A DNA stretch of 60,000 nucleotides from Nymphaea colorata (GCF_008831285.2 NC_045140.1:16926370-16986369), one strand, 5' to 3'; positions 11,130-22,331 are shown, counted from the first letter of the stretch. The notes: a model not told the origin generated them from the sequence alone. Program-made: numbers and translations.

Positions 11130-13030
11130 TATACGGTACCCTCACCCACGAGAGAGAGAGAAAAGGAAAAAGGAAGGAAGGGAGAGAGAGGAAGATAGAG
11201 CCGATAAAATGGGATTATATAACAAAATCTAGAGACAAGAGGTCCCCTAAGAACAAAAACAATCCGCAAAAAATAAACCGCAAAAACAGAAGCAAGAAGA
11301 AGAAATATACAATACAATGCACAGAAAAATAAGAGAAAGAAGAAAGACAGAGCGGCACAGTCACCTAACCGCAGACAGACAGCGGCGCTTCAACCGAATG
11401 GCAAACTGGACATCCCCTTGCACAAGACGAGCCACAGAATCTGGCGAAGAGAAAGTGTCCCTGAAGACTCTGTTGTTGCGCTCCTCCCAAATGCGCCACC
11501 AAGCTGAAATGAGCCACGGCCTCCAGACATGACCCCAGGAAGCAGTCAGGTGGGGGGAAGGACAAAAGAAGAAAAGAAGACGAATGGATGGTGGGTTTGG
11601 AAGACTACTAACAAGGGAAGACCAGGCAGAAGCAAGGACACTAGAGAAAAAAAGACACGAAATAAAAAGGCAGACCCGAGACTCAGTCGCGACAAGACAT
11701 ATGGAACACTGGTTAGCCAAACTGATGCCAAGACGTTATAGGTGGTCAAAAGTGTTAGTATAGCTAGTAAGAAGAAGCCAGACAAAAGCAATGGCACAGG
11801 GAGATGGGTCAGGAAACCAAAGGGACCAGGGTGGGATTGACGCGACAGAATGACCAAAGGAGGCCAGGTAGCAAGAAGAAAATGTGAACTCACGGATAGG
11901 TGAAAGAGGCTAGGATGAGGACGTGGATGATGAGAGGTCAGCAAGGCAAAGGAAAAGAGGAAAGACAGAAAGCATCTCGCACCAAAAGTAAGAGAAAGAG
12001 GTGTGAGAGATAGAACTATTCCAGATACTATGGGAAGATAGGTCGAATTTGGAACTAATGAATTGGGTGATAGGAGAATGTTCAGTTGCTAACCGCCACC
12101 ACCAAGAACACAGAGAAGACTCGCAAGCCCGACTAAGGTTAGTAACCCCAGCACCCTCAAGAAGGTGCAGACACATCCCAATGTGCAAGGCGATCTGAAG
12201 GTCGATCACCATTCCAAATAAACTTACGAATAAGCTTATCAAACCTACGCAAAACAGCCACAGGAGGCCGAAAGACAGCCAAAGCATGAAGAGGGACCGA
12301 CGCAAAGCAGTGCTTAGCTAGAGTAATACGACCAGAGAGAGAAAGCAGTTTTCCCTGTCAACACTGAAGGCGATCAGTAAGCTTCTGCTCCACTCCATTC
12401 CAAAAGGAGAGTGCAGGAAGCGACAACGTAATTTGAAGCCCCAAGTAGTCCATGGGCAGGCTAGTAGTCTTACATCCAAAGCAAGCTTTGGCGAAATTGA
12501 TAGAAAGATCCGAGATGAGCTCAAAAACCCGAAGGATGAGCCATGTTCTCACAATCTGTTGGCGGGAAGCACTGCCGAACAGGAAAAAATCGTCAGCATA
12601 CTGAAGGGTGGAGAAAGTCAGTAAGTGAGGGAGTGAATGAGGTGTGAGGGAGCCAACGACCGTTGCGTGATGGAAAGCGTAGAAAAACTCTCAGCAACCA
12701 AGTTGAAAAGCAAGAGCGATAACGGGCAACCTTGACGGAGGCCACGCTCGAGACTGAAGAAATCGCCACACTTCCCATTGAAGGAGACCGCAAGCTGGGC
12801 CCCAGTGACAAGCGACATGATCCACTGTCTAAACGATGGACCAAAAGCAAGACAGGTGAGGAGGTCAGAAAGGAACTCCCAACTAACCGAGTCAAAGGCT
12901 TTAGAGATGTCCAATTTAAGGATGAATGAAGGGAGTCGTAGACAGTAAAGGAGAAAGAGGAAGATAGAGAAAATGAGGCCAGTGCTCCCGTCTGGATGAA
13001 CAACCGAAGAATAATAAAAAAACCGTTCAA
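11130..13030 (-). mobile_element. 5'-truncated LINE (L1-type non-LTR retrotransposon), decayed
   Basis: Minus-strand fragments give an ordered L1-type ORF2 C-terminal half. The RT block is LKLDISKAFDSVSWEFL (about 12.9 kb), followed by RGLRQGCPLS. The catalytic YADD is intact at 12600-12589, followed by FFLFGSASRQQIV, ISDLSINFAKACF, and the maturation region LTDRLQCWQG. The distal zf-RVT-like end is WRIWEERNNRVF (about 11.48 kb). The 3' UTR lies at about 11.2-11.4 kb. Several frameshifts and stops separate the pieces. The endonuclease and ORF1 are absent, consistent with 5' truncation at about 13.03 kb. It is not active. Confidence 0.85.
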
Positions 13031-13044
13031 GGGTCAAAGGCACG

Positions 13045-13245
13045 AGAGCCGATAAATATGAATATATAACAAATTTACGGACAAGAGGTCTCCTAGATAC
13101 AAAAACAAACCGCAAAAACAAAAGCAAGCAAAATAAATATACAATACAATGCACCGATAAAGAAGAGAGGCGGGGTGAGAGAGGAAAGACGGAGTGGCAC
13201 AGTCACCCAGCCGCAGACGTACAGCGGCGCCTCAACCGAAGGTAC
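13045..13245 (-). mobile_element. Second LINE 3' end (short 5'-truncated copy)
   Basis: Positions 13045-13245 repeat the 3' UTR and last codons of the adjacent LINE at about 11200-11405. Shared blocks include GCCGATAAA, ACAAGAGGTC.CCTA, ATATACAATACAATGCAC and CACAGTCACC.A.CCGCAGAC. The orientation is the same. It is therefore an independent, severely 5'-truncated LINE insertion abutting the longer one. Confidence 0.7.
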
Positions 13246-14249
13246 GAGAGGAAAATGAGATGAGAATGAAAAAAAAATGATATTGAGTAAATTTGGAGAA
13301 AAAGATGAGAATGAAAAAAAAATGATATTGAGTAAATTTGCAGAAAATATTTTCGGTAAGTTTTCAAGAAAACTCGTAATGCTTTTAAGAGAATTACGGA
13401 GGCAACAGCAAAAAAAAAAGAGATTACATCCCAATGGTTTCGGAGTTCTCTTTATGCATGTCTATCAAACGGTGGATTATGATTTCCCGTCCATTTCATA
13501 CGGTCACTTTTCTCTCTCTGTCTTCTCACCTTCTTTTCTAAATTACATTGTCATATTTTGATTGTTGTTTTTTGTTTTTAATATTATTTTTATTGATATT
13601 ATATACTTAAGGCCCGAACTTTTTAGGTTTTTCATTATCGGGCCCGGTCAAGCCCGATTTCTCTGGGCCTGAGAGTCTTAATATTGTAATTGTAATAGGT
13701 TTTTCTTTTGGCTTCCGACGTTATTTTTCGGAAAGCAGCATTCTGTTGTCGTCAACAGCTGACGCTTGCTCTAAAGCAGCGTCAAAATACGCTATTAAAA
13801 TTTGAAAAAAAATATTTTTATGTATTTTTTAATTATGGTTTTTGAAAAATGAAAAAAAAAGTCTGGCGTTTGAAAGCATAGGTTTATATTTTTCTATTTC
13901 AAAATCAATTTAAAGTAATGTTAAATTGTTTTTTACAAGCCCATATGCCAAGCTGGTACGGCATCAATACTGTTACAAACTTAAATTTTTTTTGTTTTTA
14001 AGTTCTTAAAGGTTCGGTTCTCTTTTTTTTTTTCCTTCTTTTAGGATAGTGCATTGTTTTGTAAAAACTATAGATTTGGAAAAATGAAGCCAGATTTTTT
14101 TTTGTTATTTAAATATAATTCTTAAGTCTGGAAATTGTTTTCGATGTAAAGTTGCGCACATACACATGCCCACATTATTGCATACATTCTTGACTTTCAT
14201 CTATGAATTGGATTGTGCATGTTTGATCTGACACGGACGCCCTCAAATC
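13246..14249. other. AT-rich intergenic, no gene recognised
   Basis: A 50-bp block (about 13268-13345) containing AATGATATTGAGTAAATTTG is tandemly duplicated, and a small GC-rich fold-back trace lies at 13610-13680 (GGCCCG...CGGGCC type). No coding region was seen. Confidence 0.45.
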
Positions 14250-14329
14250 TTGGTCAATTACGTCCCGGTTCCAAACAGTGGACAAGAGGGTGAGGGCATT
14301 TTAATATTTTCATTAATAAGCGAAGGGAG

Positions 14330-15410
14330 TTTTGTTACGCTCAAGGGTCGTTTAACGTTTTCCATTGAGAAACGATCATTTGTAAATTTGTCTTCTAACC
14401 AGTCCATTTTGAAAGTTGATCGCTATCCTGTAAATCTATCAATTGTCGAACGGTATTTTGTAATTTTTGTTTTTGCTATACATAAAATTAACGGTGTTCC
14501 GACGCGGACCACTGTTTTTTTTACCATAGGTGAGAATTGAGATAAGATTATGGAAGAAATGACAACGAACATTTCCCTCGTTTTCTCAATGAAAAACCAA
14601 AACGCTTATCAACAGAAAAGGACAGACAATTATGGTGCAACCCTAATTATAGATGACATAAATACAGAATGGAGGTCAAGGTTTGTATCGCAATTAGTAA
14701 TTTATTACTTCTCTCTCTCTCTATCACAAGAGTTGTCAGCATCTCTAACCCACAGTTTTGCGTTACTGAAAAGTTAAACTCGTCGTGTTCAACTGGTCTG
14801 ACGTTCATATTCTTTGTAAGACTCGCATCCTTAGCTGATAAAGTGTAAGTTTTCGGAGAGGTACTGAGTCATTTAGCTATAAATTCAGGCATGTTCATAT
14901 TCCAAGAGTGTGAAAGCCATAAAACACGAGGTCGAGCAGGTACACTAGAAAGGTTCTAGTGTAATCTGAAATATTCAGGTTTCAGACCAGCATAATCTGA
15001 AATCGGAAACCAAACATCTACAGTAAGAGAGCAAACTGATCTAGCTTGGATTAGCTAATATTACACAAAAACTAAGTCCGTATAACCAAAATAAGGAAAA
15101 CATTAGAATCATAACCACACCTAACAGCAGCTAATGTTCCCAAGAAAATAGAGGATTTCCATGCTGAAGGGACAAAAATTCCTCACATTAACAAGAAAAA
15201 TGGAAAAGGAAAAAATAAGGGAGGGACACAAGCTGACAATAAACACTCCGAATTAATATACTTGTATTTACTTCGTCTTAACTATTTCATTAATTTCCAT
15301 AAACCTACCCCAAGGGCTTGCCAAAGGAGAGAGACCTACCATCTTCCTCATTACATTCAAAAGATTGAGAATGATAGTTACTCTTTTTTTTTTTTCTTTT
15401 TTTTGCATTT
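14330..15410. repeat. Duplicon block Q, copy A
   Basis: Homologous to 27815-29245 (copy B) and 55120-56560 (copy C) downstream of the two intact CNL genes. Shared blocks include the GTTTAACG region, GTGAAAGCCATAAAACACGAGG, GACCAGCATAATCTGAAATC and GGGCTTGCCAAAGGAGA. It is more diverged than B and C are from each other. No NLR accompanies this copy, so it is an older, partial duplicate. Confidence 0.8.
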
Positions 15411-15463
15411 TCTTACTATCTTATATATCTGCCCTTATGACTTCATACAATACTGTGTTATCA

Positions 15464-15991
15464 ACACGAGCCGAGTCGAGCTCGAGCTCGGCCGGCTCGA
15501 GCTCGGCTCGACTGTACAGCTTTCCTCCTTTTTCCGTTGCATTCGAGGTGGAGAGGAAGAAATGGGCAGACGAAGTGGGGGAAGAAATGGGTTGTCTTGG
15601 GAAAAAGAGAAGAAAAGGGTGTGAGGGGGAAGAAAAAGGGCAGAAAGGCGGCGTCTTCGGAGAAGTAAAAAAAATAAAAAATAAAAAATTTACGTGGTTA
15701 GGAGAGAGAAAAAGGGGAGGGAAAAAGGAGAGGGCAACTTTTAAACTTAAAAATAATTTAAGAAGAAAAAAAGAGAAAAGATTTTATAAACCTTAAACAA
15801 AGAAAATTACACTCCAGCGAGTCGAGTTTAATCGAGCCGAGTTCGACTAACTTGAACTCGACTCATTAACATACTCGAGTTTATGTTTAAACTCGAACTT
15901 GACTCGTATAAAAACGAGTCAAGCTCGAGTCGAGTTTACTCGAGCGAGTTTGAGTCGAGCCCGAGTTGGCTCGACTCGTTGTGCAGTCCTA
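15464..15991. mobile_element. hAT-like MITE with target-site duplication
   Basis: The left end has CGAGCCGAGTCGAGCTCGAG-type repeats. The right end (15800-15991) carries many GAGTCGAG/CTCGACTC units and closes with GTTGTGCAGTCCTA, whose complement TAGGACTGCACAAC resembles hAT termini. GTTATCA lies directly outside both ends (15457-15463 and 15992-15998), fitting a hAT-type 8-bp duplication with one base changed. The purine-rich interior is non-coding. Confidence 0.65.
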
Positions 15992-16212
15992 GTTATCATG
16001 ATCCATGAATCAACCCAAATCTTTGGTATAGATTCATTTGGTATAAATTCATGAGATAGTAACAATTTGTTACTGTTGCGAAACATGCTCGAAAGTACTT
16101 AACCATAAGGAATGGTAGTGCCAAAATATTACCAGATTGGCCAATTGTCATGGTCTCAAGACATTATTAAGAAGTTTGCCTGGACATTGCTAAACATGCT
16201 TATATAGAGACA

Positions 16213-16445
16213 TTGATTGCGTCATGCAAACGCAAGGTTTGAGTTGGGGACCCCCGATCGAGGTACAGATCTTGACGTATGCTCATAAATTTTCTCAACT
16301 TTCATTTGACTTCATTCTGTCTCTCCTCCATTTTTTAGTTTTTTTTCCTTTTATGGGGTTCTTCATTTTCACGCCTTTTCTTCGTGAATGGAAAGTTTGT
16401 CATCTACCTTTTTCACCAACGGCAAGAGAATTTTCATTTCTTGCT
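16213..16445. repeat. Dispersed repeat, partner at 21478-21675
   Basis: Shares AAACGCAAGG.TTGAGTT, CCGATCGAGGTA, TATGCTCATAAA, GTTCTTCATTTT and GAATGGAAAGT with 21478-21675 in the same order and strand. No coding signal was found. Confidence 0.7.
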
Positions 16446-16582
16446 TGATCTTCAACTTAAACGTCCGCCAGGGAGCTGTTGACGGTCTTTGCATAGTTGT
16501 TTAGTAACGTATTTATTCGGCAAAAGAATATGAAAATGAAAACTAAATTCAGATTTGGAGACAGAATCACTTATGTAGAGCA

Positions 16583-16903
16583 TGTTGAAAAACATAAAGC
16601 AATAACAAAAAAAAAACTTAAGAGATTAACGTGAAGCATATTTTCTTTACCCACGAAAGGCCATCGGCCTTGACATTGACAAAGTATGACAATCCCTTAT
16701 ATAGGCATTACAGATGAGATAACTCCTTATTTTAAGGAGCTGTTACAAGATATTCATTATCAACAAAATCGTTCCTTGATTTTTGCTGTAACTGTTTCCA
16801 TAATCCATCACCTTGATTTTTGCCATGATCCTTTCCAAACGATCCTTACCATGATGCTGGCATCCTTATCATATGTGTGTGCCGTTAACCATCATTCTTT
16901 TCA
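16583..16903 (-). repeat. TRIM 3' LTR (left)
   Basis: 321 bp, TG...CA. It differs from the right LTR at about ten substitutions plus a poly-A length change. It contains TATATAAGG on the minus strand. Confidence 0.92.
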
Positions 16904-17111
16904 TCTTCCTGAACGGCGTTTCACAAAGTCCAAATTTGCCATGGAGATTTTGTGGAGGCATTTCATGTTTTGGCAGCAATTCGGAAATCTCAAGCTTGAT
17001 TTTGAATATTTTGTTCACAGGATCGAGTCCTTGCTTTGATGAAGAAGGCAGCGATCTCTTTGACCGTCTGCGAGCCATCTTTGGGCTTTGATCTTCTTCT
17101 TCAAGCATCCT

Positions 17112-17123
17112 GCTCTGATACCA
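17112..17123 (-). promoter_or_regulatory. Primer binding site of the TRIM
   Basis: Minus strand TGGTATCAGAGC lies directly next to the 5' LTR and is complementary to the 3' end of plant tRNA-iMet. Confidence 0.9.
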
Positions 17124-17446
17124 TGTTGAAAAACATAAAGCAATAACAAAAAAAAAAAACTTAGGAGATTAACGTGGAGCATATTTTCTTTACCCACGGA
17201 AGGCCATCGGCCTTGACATTGACAAAGTATGCCAATCCCTTATATAGGCATTACAGATGAGATAACTCATTATTTTAAGGAGCTGTTACAAGATATTCAT
17301 TATCAACAAAACTGTTCCTTGATTTTTGCTGTAACTGTTTCCATAATCCATCACCTTGATTTTTGCCATGATCCTTTCCAAAGGATCCTTACCATGATGC
17401 TGACATCCTTATCATATGTGTGTGCCGTTAACCATCATTCTTTTCA
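17124..17446 (-). repeat. TRIM 5' LTR (right)
   Basis: 323 bp, TG...CA, near-identical to the left LTR and followed by the GAGCA target duplication. Confidence 0.92.
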
Positions 17447-17574
17447 GAGCAACCATGATCGGAGGGCTATTTCTATTCCAATGTTCAAATGGAGGTTTTC
17501 AGTATTGGAATTAATGTTGGATCAGTTTGTAGAATGATATAATGAGTAAGATTATCAGAAATATCAAATATTGA

Positions 17575-18025
17575 GGGCAGGTACCGGGTACCCGGCGGCG
17601 GCCCGGCCCGGTGCCCAGACTTACATTTACGCAACTCGCAATTAATCTCTCTCTCTCTCTCTCTAACACATCAAAATAGGTAATGCTGGGCGTCGGGCCA
17701 GCCCTGTATGGGCCGAGAAAATCCCAGCCTGGGTGCGACAGCCAGGCCCGGGTCGGCCCTGCCCGGCCCGGTATGGGCCGAGAAAATCCCAGCTTGGGCC
17801 CGACAGCCAGGCCCGGGTCGGCCCGGCCCGGCCCGTTTAGGCTCGGTAACTTTAAAAAATATATATATTTTTTTATTTTCTTGTTTTAATAGTATTTTTT
17901 ATTCTTAATAAATACATTTTATATTAAAAAATATTATTTTATAATTAAAAAATATTTTTTAATTTAAATGGGCCGGGCCCGGAACGAGACTCGGGCTGGG
18001 CCGGCCCGGCCAGATACCCACTCAC
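17575..18025. mobile_element. GC-rich fold-back / hAT-like MITE
   Basis: GC-rich ends with many GGCCCGG/CCGGGCC units enclose an AT-rich core (about 17850-17965). The outer ends GGGCAGGTACCGGGTACC and, on the complement of the right side, GGGTGAGTGGGTATC resemble each other. Flanking ATATTGAG and TTATTGGG may be a decayed 8-bp target duplication. A relative lies at about 42885-43175. The ORFs here arise from GC-rich repeats and are not genes. Confidence 0.55.
17707..17836. repeat. 65-bp tandem duplication in the GC-rich element
   Basis: Two units starting TATGGGCCGAGAAAATCCCA at 17707 and 17772, nearly identical (CCTGGGTGCG versus CTTGGGCCCG and small changes at the end). Confidence 0.9.
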
Positions 18026-18029
18026 CCTT

Positions 18030-18480
18030 ATTGGGGTGTGACATGCTATTGAAACACATTCAATGTTGGGGCATAGCTAGCTCCATTTACTAAATTGGTT
18101 ACGTGTACATTTTTGTACATAAAAAATTGTGCATAATGATCAAAATACGTCTGGCAAAGTCAAAAATGAATATTTTTAAAAGGATGAAAAGAAAATTATT
18201 AAAGTATTAAAAGTCCAAAAAGTATATATATTTCCTTATATATATTTTAAAATATTCCTACCTCCTTTTTGGTTGGGTTGGGTGTATATTTGTTCATGCA
18301 TAAGAGCGTACAGACTACTGGATCTCCAACTGCAAGGTGAAGAACCACTAGACAGAAACAGTCTCAATCACTAATTCACTATGGAATTCTTTCTCCAAAT
18401 AGCCTTGGGTATTGTGCGAAGCAAGATTACTCTCTAAGCTAACTTTTACTTGATCTTAATGTCGATGCTTCCTCTCTCAG
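18030..18480. repeat. Dispersed repeat, partners at 22795-23175 and about 47860-48025
   Basis: Shares CATTCAATGTTGGGGCATAG, GGTTACGTG, TTTTTGGTT.GG..GGGTGTATA with 22795-23175, and CTCCAACTGC.AGGTG..GAACC, GAATTCTTTCTCCAAA, AGCTAACTTTTACTT with 47860-48025. No coding signal was found. Confidence 0.65.
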
Positions 18481-19559
18481 AATTTTAAAAAATCAAAATT
18501 TTACTTGTACATTTTAATTTGTTTAATGTATATAAAAGATTTAAAAAATTATATGTTTAGCCATTATTAAAATTTTAAAATTATAGTTCCACCGCTAGAA
18601 CAACAAATTTCTAGCTCTATCCCATTCAGAACAAAAAGTTTGATGCCTTGTACCCTAGAACAACTTGAGTCCGAAGCTGATTATGGTTATACGAACGGCC
18701 ACCATACGCAAAATTTTGTGCACTGTTGGTGCCATGCTGCCACGTATTATCGGGTCATCGATCACCTTTTACTTATATACTATTAGGTCGGGTTTTCTAT
18801 TGATATAAAGCTATTTTGCACTCGTATTATCGATTCTGAGAGTCATTGGAATGATTTTCGTTATTTCCTTATTAAGTTGCTTACTATCTGCATTTATTTT
18901 CTACTTTACACGAACTCTGGTTTGATTTTTCTGTACGAAACGTTGGTGTCAACCGTGCGATATCCTGGGTGCAAGGCCGGGTTTCATTTGTTGCATTACG
19001 ATCAATAAAATCATTTGAACCATCAACACGAAAGATGGGTACCTTGCCCTTCCGCTTCATGTAATGCTGAGTGGAACACCTATGAAGATAAAACTCTTTT
19101 GGATGTAAAGAGATAAAACTAGGAAGAGTTCTTTACGACCACAACTTGCTGACAATTATAAATATCCTCTTTGTGTTGTGTGTGGATGAAGTTGACATAA
19201 TGGCAGCTAATATTACGTGCACTTCTAAATTGGAGCACGAATTAATAACAACCAGATTGACATGACCTGCAGCAAGCCTCAGCGGCTCAGCCTCAATGAT
19301 TTGGTCAAACTTAAGCGTGGTCGGTCTGAGAAAAACCTGGTCCAGGCCCGGTAGGCCGGCCCAGCCCGACTTCCCCCCTGCCCTTCTTCTTCCCACTCCC
19401 TCGCTCCTCCTCCCTCTCCGCTCTGTTCCTAAAATTCAAAAACAAAATCGATGTTGAAGGTTAATACCTTACGTACAATCCCATCAATCATTTCTAGAAT
19501 CCGTTCGTTGCTGTGTAATAAAATCTTAATGTTTTCCTTAACAGCGTGTTTTCTTCTTT
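18481..19559. other. Intergenic, no gene recognised
   Basis: AT-rich with short ORFs only. An 87-codon minus ORF at 19133-19396 has no recognisable motif. Confidence 0.4.
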
Positions 19560-20430
19560 AGGCACTCCATGTGCTGTGCTGGGCGATCTCCTAGTCCTGG
19601 AGGACTATGCTTATGCAAGAACAAGATTAATGAAAGTTTGAGAGGAGAGAAAGTTGCGGTTGGTGGGGAAGCTTGGCGTGCAAGGCCCACGTTAAACTTT
19701 CAGCACAGAGAAGGATGAGTGAAGTGGATAAGAATCTAACAGATAGAAGGATAATGCCATTACTTTGTCCACCTGTAATATTTTCGACGAAAATTTTCCT
19801 TTGATAAGAGGGGAAACAAGAACAGTTGGAGTTTTATTCATGATCTCTCAGCTATATGCTGGCTGTGGGTCGTGGCTGCTGTTCTATAATTTGGTACACA
19901 ATCCCCCGAATGGTAGGCAAAACTAGCCCAGCTGATATGTCCAGCTGCCAAAAATACAAGAAAAATTCACAAAACGACTGTATAAATCAAATGACCAAAA
20001 ATTCAAAGGCCTTCATCTAGTCGACCCTTGGTAGACGGAGAGGATCAATGGAGCCCCGCTGCAGCCTTTGGTGGAAGCTTTTGGGCACTCCCCTGGACAA
20101 AACAGAAGATCTCAAACGAATGAAAACAACCAGGGAAGGATGATGCCAAGATGCCTGAAACAGTTTTTGCACTTCCTCTCAGGCCCCCCAAAAAAAAAAA
20201 AGGTGATTCGAATTCTCTTCAGCCTTTTCACATAAAACACAGATTGCGTTAGGTTTGCACTTTGTCTTGTATGATAAATCATGCGTGTGGCCTTGCCTTG
20301 GTGAAGGACCATATCCACACAAACTTCTTTTTGTGACACTCAATGGTTAGCCCCGCACATTTTCACTGAGAAAAAGAAGATAATGGAGTCCATACTAAGG
20401 TTGCCAGGATCAGCCGATTAGAATCAACTC
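19560..20430. repeat. Duplicon block downstream part, copy A
   Basis: Homologous to 57560-57985 (copy C), in part to 30160-30440 (copy B), and to 37240-37475 and 45510-45640. Shared blocks include GGAGGACTA.GCTTATGCAA, AGAAGGATAATGCCATTACT, CACTCCCCTGGAC.AAACAGA and GATGCCTGAAAC.GTTTTTGC. Confidence 0.75.
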
Positions 20431-20639
20431 GATAATATCTTGTCAGTGATATAACGACCATCGTGACTAACGGGCCTGCCCGAACGTCAGTGATAATCAC
20501 ATCAATATTGACAGTTTCTTATGCTTGTCAATAATAGCTAGCATTTATTTACGTCTCTCTATAGCACGTCAGTACACTTGGAAGCTTTTCTGATGACTTT
20601 CTCTAACCGTTACTAAAAATGCTCTTTATTGTCACAACT

Positions 20640-20726
20640 GTGGTCGTAAAATACAGTAATACACTCGATTTTTTTTTTGACAGCTTACTGTCGCCTCGTC
20701 TATAAAACGTGGGTTTTTTTGTAGTG
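20640..20726 (-). mobile_element. One terminus of a CACTA-like (En/Spm) element
   Basis: On the minus strand the sequence begins CACTACAAAAAAACCCACG, the typical CACTA terminal motif, followed by small palindromic subterminal motifs (GACAGTAAGCTGTC, ACAGTTGTG). I could not find the opposite CACTA end, so only one terminus or a decayed miniature element is supported. Confidence 0.4.
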
Positions 20727-20745
20727 TACATTCTTCTTTCAAATA

Positions 20746-20791
<46 letters not shown>

Positions 20792-20808
20792 ATATTATAT
20801 ATATATAC
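20746..20808. repeat. (TA)n-rich microsatellite
   Basis: TA dinucleotide tract with small interruptions. Confidence 0.9.
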
Positions 20809-21477
20809 TTACCCATAAGTACCCCTCTCCTTTCTTCTGTCACCTCCCACTTCAGCAATTGCTTATGATGACAAATATTCACTAATTTAAAATAATTTTC
20901 CTATACCCTATATTGCTATTTTGCTGAGTCTTGCAGGAGGGAGATAAGCGGTGATAAATTATTAATTTATATAAGCCTTCAACTCCAGGGCGAATTTATT
21001 TCATCTTTCGGCATCTTAAACGAAATTGCGCCATAATCGTCGGTGTCCGCTTGCATTGACCTTTTGCTGCCATTTCTTCCATCTATGTTGAAGCTGGTTG
21101 CGTGCACGGGAATGAAAATGACCAAAATACCTTCATTAAAATAATAATAATAAAAATTTAAAAAGGGGAAAAAGAAATGTTTGCTTCTTTATTAAAAAAA
21201 AAAATTCAAAAATGCCACCATCCCCTTTATTGCATATTTTGGTTGCGTGCACACCAACTCAGTGTCAGAAAAGTCAAGTTTAATTGTTTGGTCACTGAAA
21301 ATGTCGTCCGTGTCAGAGAAGTCAAGTTTAGTTGTTATATATACAAGTTAGGACTCGGACGTACAACCTCGAACCGACTTGGTATCACTAGGCGAGCTGC
21401 ATATCTATTCTACTTCTCCAGTTCTTCTCTATATCTCGAATTCCGGCATTGAAATTCCGATTTATGATTTAGATAGA
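20809..21477. other. Intergenic, no gene recognised
   Basis: No coding or structural feature seen beyond a short internal duplication of GTCAGA.AAGTCAAGTTTA at about 21264-21330. Confidence 0.4.
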
Positions 21478-21675
21478 GAGATTGATTCCGTGAAGCAAAC
21501 GCAAGGGTTGAGTTAAGTTGGAGACCGCCGATCGAGGTAATGATCTTGACCTATGCTCATAAAGTTTCGTGCTATGGCGTTCTTCATTTTGATTTTGATG
21601 CAGTTTCTTCCTGAATGGAAAGTCTGTCATTCACCTTTTTCACCACCAGCAAGAGCATTTCATTTCTGGTTTGCA
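21478..21675. repeat. Dispersed repeat, partner at 16213-16445
   Basis: Second copy of the repeat described at 16213-16445. Confidence 0.7.
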
Positions 21676-21934
21676 ATTGTCCTTTTTTGTTCCGGACAAA
21701 GACTGCATGGTCGTTTCTCCACTTATGATTCCATAAATGTTCTTTGCATAGTTTCCGAAAACTACTTTGAATGTCCAGGGATTTGAAGCCGCTGTTCCTT
21801 GGCTTCCAAAGAAACCAAACTGCTAACTAATATTCCTTCCTGCATTGGCGTCGTAATGCTTTATCCTTGAACTTCCTTTTACGCCACCATTTCAGACCTT
21901 GAAGAAGGTTGGTAGGCATTGTCACATTAAACGT

Positions 21935-22215
21935 ATACAGGTATTAAATGGCGAGTAAAAAAACGGGTATAATACGGCAAAGTTTTATATCTCTGGAATA
22001 AAACGGAAAAAGTTCGGTAATTTTTTTAAAAAAATTAAACATTTAATACATCTTAAAAATTATAAAAAAAATAATTAATAAAAAAACGGTAAAAAACGGG
22101 AAAATAACAGGTATTATACGCTTTTTTTGACGTTTTAAAAAAAAAAACGGGAATAATACGAATATTATAAGACAAAAGCGTTTTTGGCGTTAAATACGGG
22201 TCTTTTAAAAAAAAC
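21935..22215. repeat. AT-rich sequence with repeated ACGGG/ATACG motifs
   Basis: Multiple short AAAACGG, GGTATTA and ATAATACG units in both orientations, probably a decayed non-autonomous DNA element. It interrupts the zinc-finger relic immediately to its right. Confidence 0.35.
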
Positions 22216-22331
22216 GTAGTTTTTTGGTAGGAGGAGGTTTCCGCCTCCCAAAACACCCTCTTTGAGCAGGTTAAGAAAACATGTCTTCCATCTTTGATTA
22301 AGGCTCGGCACATGTAACACCTAGAAGACAT
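22216..22331 (-). pseudogene. Fragment resembling the zf-RVT zinc finger of a LINE
   Basis: The minus-strand peptide SRCYMCRALIKDGRHVFLTC then SKRVFWE has the Cys-x2-Cys...His-x4-Cys pattern and trailing aromatic residues of the zf-RVT region at the end of plant LINE ORF2 proteins. Only about 35 residues are recognisable before the AT-rich repeat. Too short to be sure. Confidence 0.4.

Larger units (their letters stand above)
16583..17446 (-). mobile_element. Complete TRIM (miniature LTR retrotransposon) with TSD
   Basis: Two direct LTRs (16583-16903 and 17124-17446, TG...CA ends, about 97% identical by hand) enclose 220 bp. GCTCTGATACCA (17112-17123) abuts the right LTR. Its complement TGGTATCAGAGC is the plant initiator-Met tRNA primer binding site, so the element points to the minus strand. 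A purine-rich CAGGAAGA sits at the other inner border. GAGCA flanks both ends (16578-16582, 17447-17451), a perfect 5-bp target duplication. The interior encodes only a short basic peptide (MLEEEDQSPKMARRRSKRS...), with no pol. It must be mobilised in trans. Confidence 0.93.

Noticed and set aside
15365-15796. 143-codon Lys/Glu/Gly-rich ORF
   Set aside because: It runs through a poly-T tract, the MITE border and purine-rich DNA. The composition explains the open frame, and no domain is seen.
17683-17908. Two overlapping GPARPG-rich ORFs
   Set aside because: Produced by translating the 65-bp GC-rich tandem repeat of a fold-back element.
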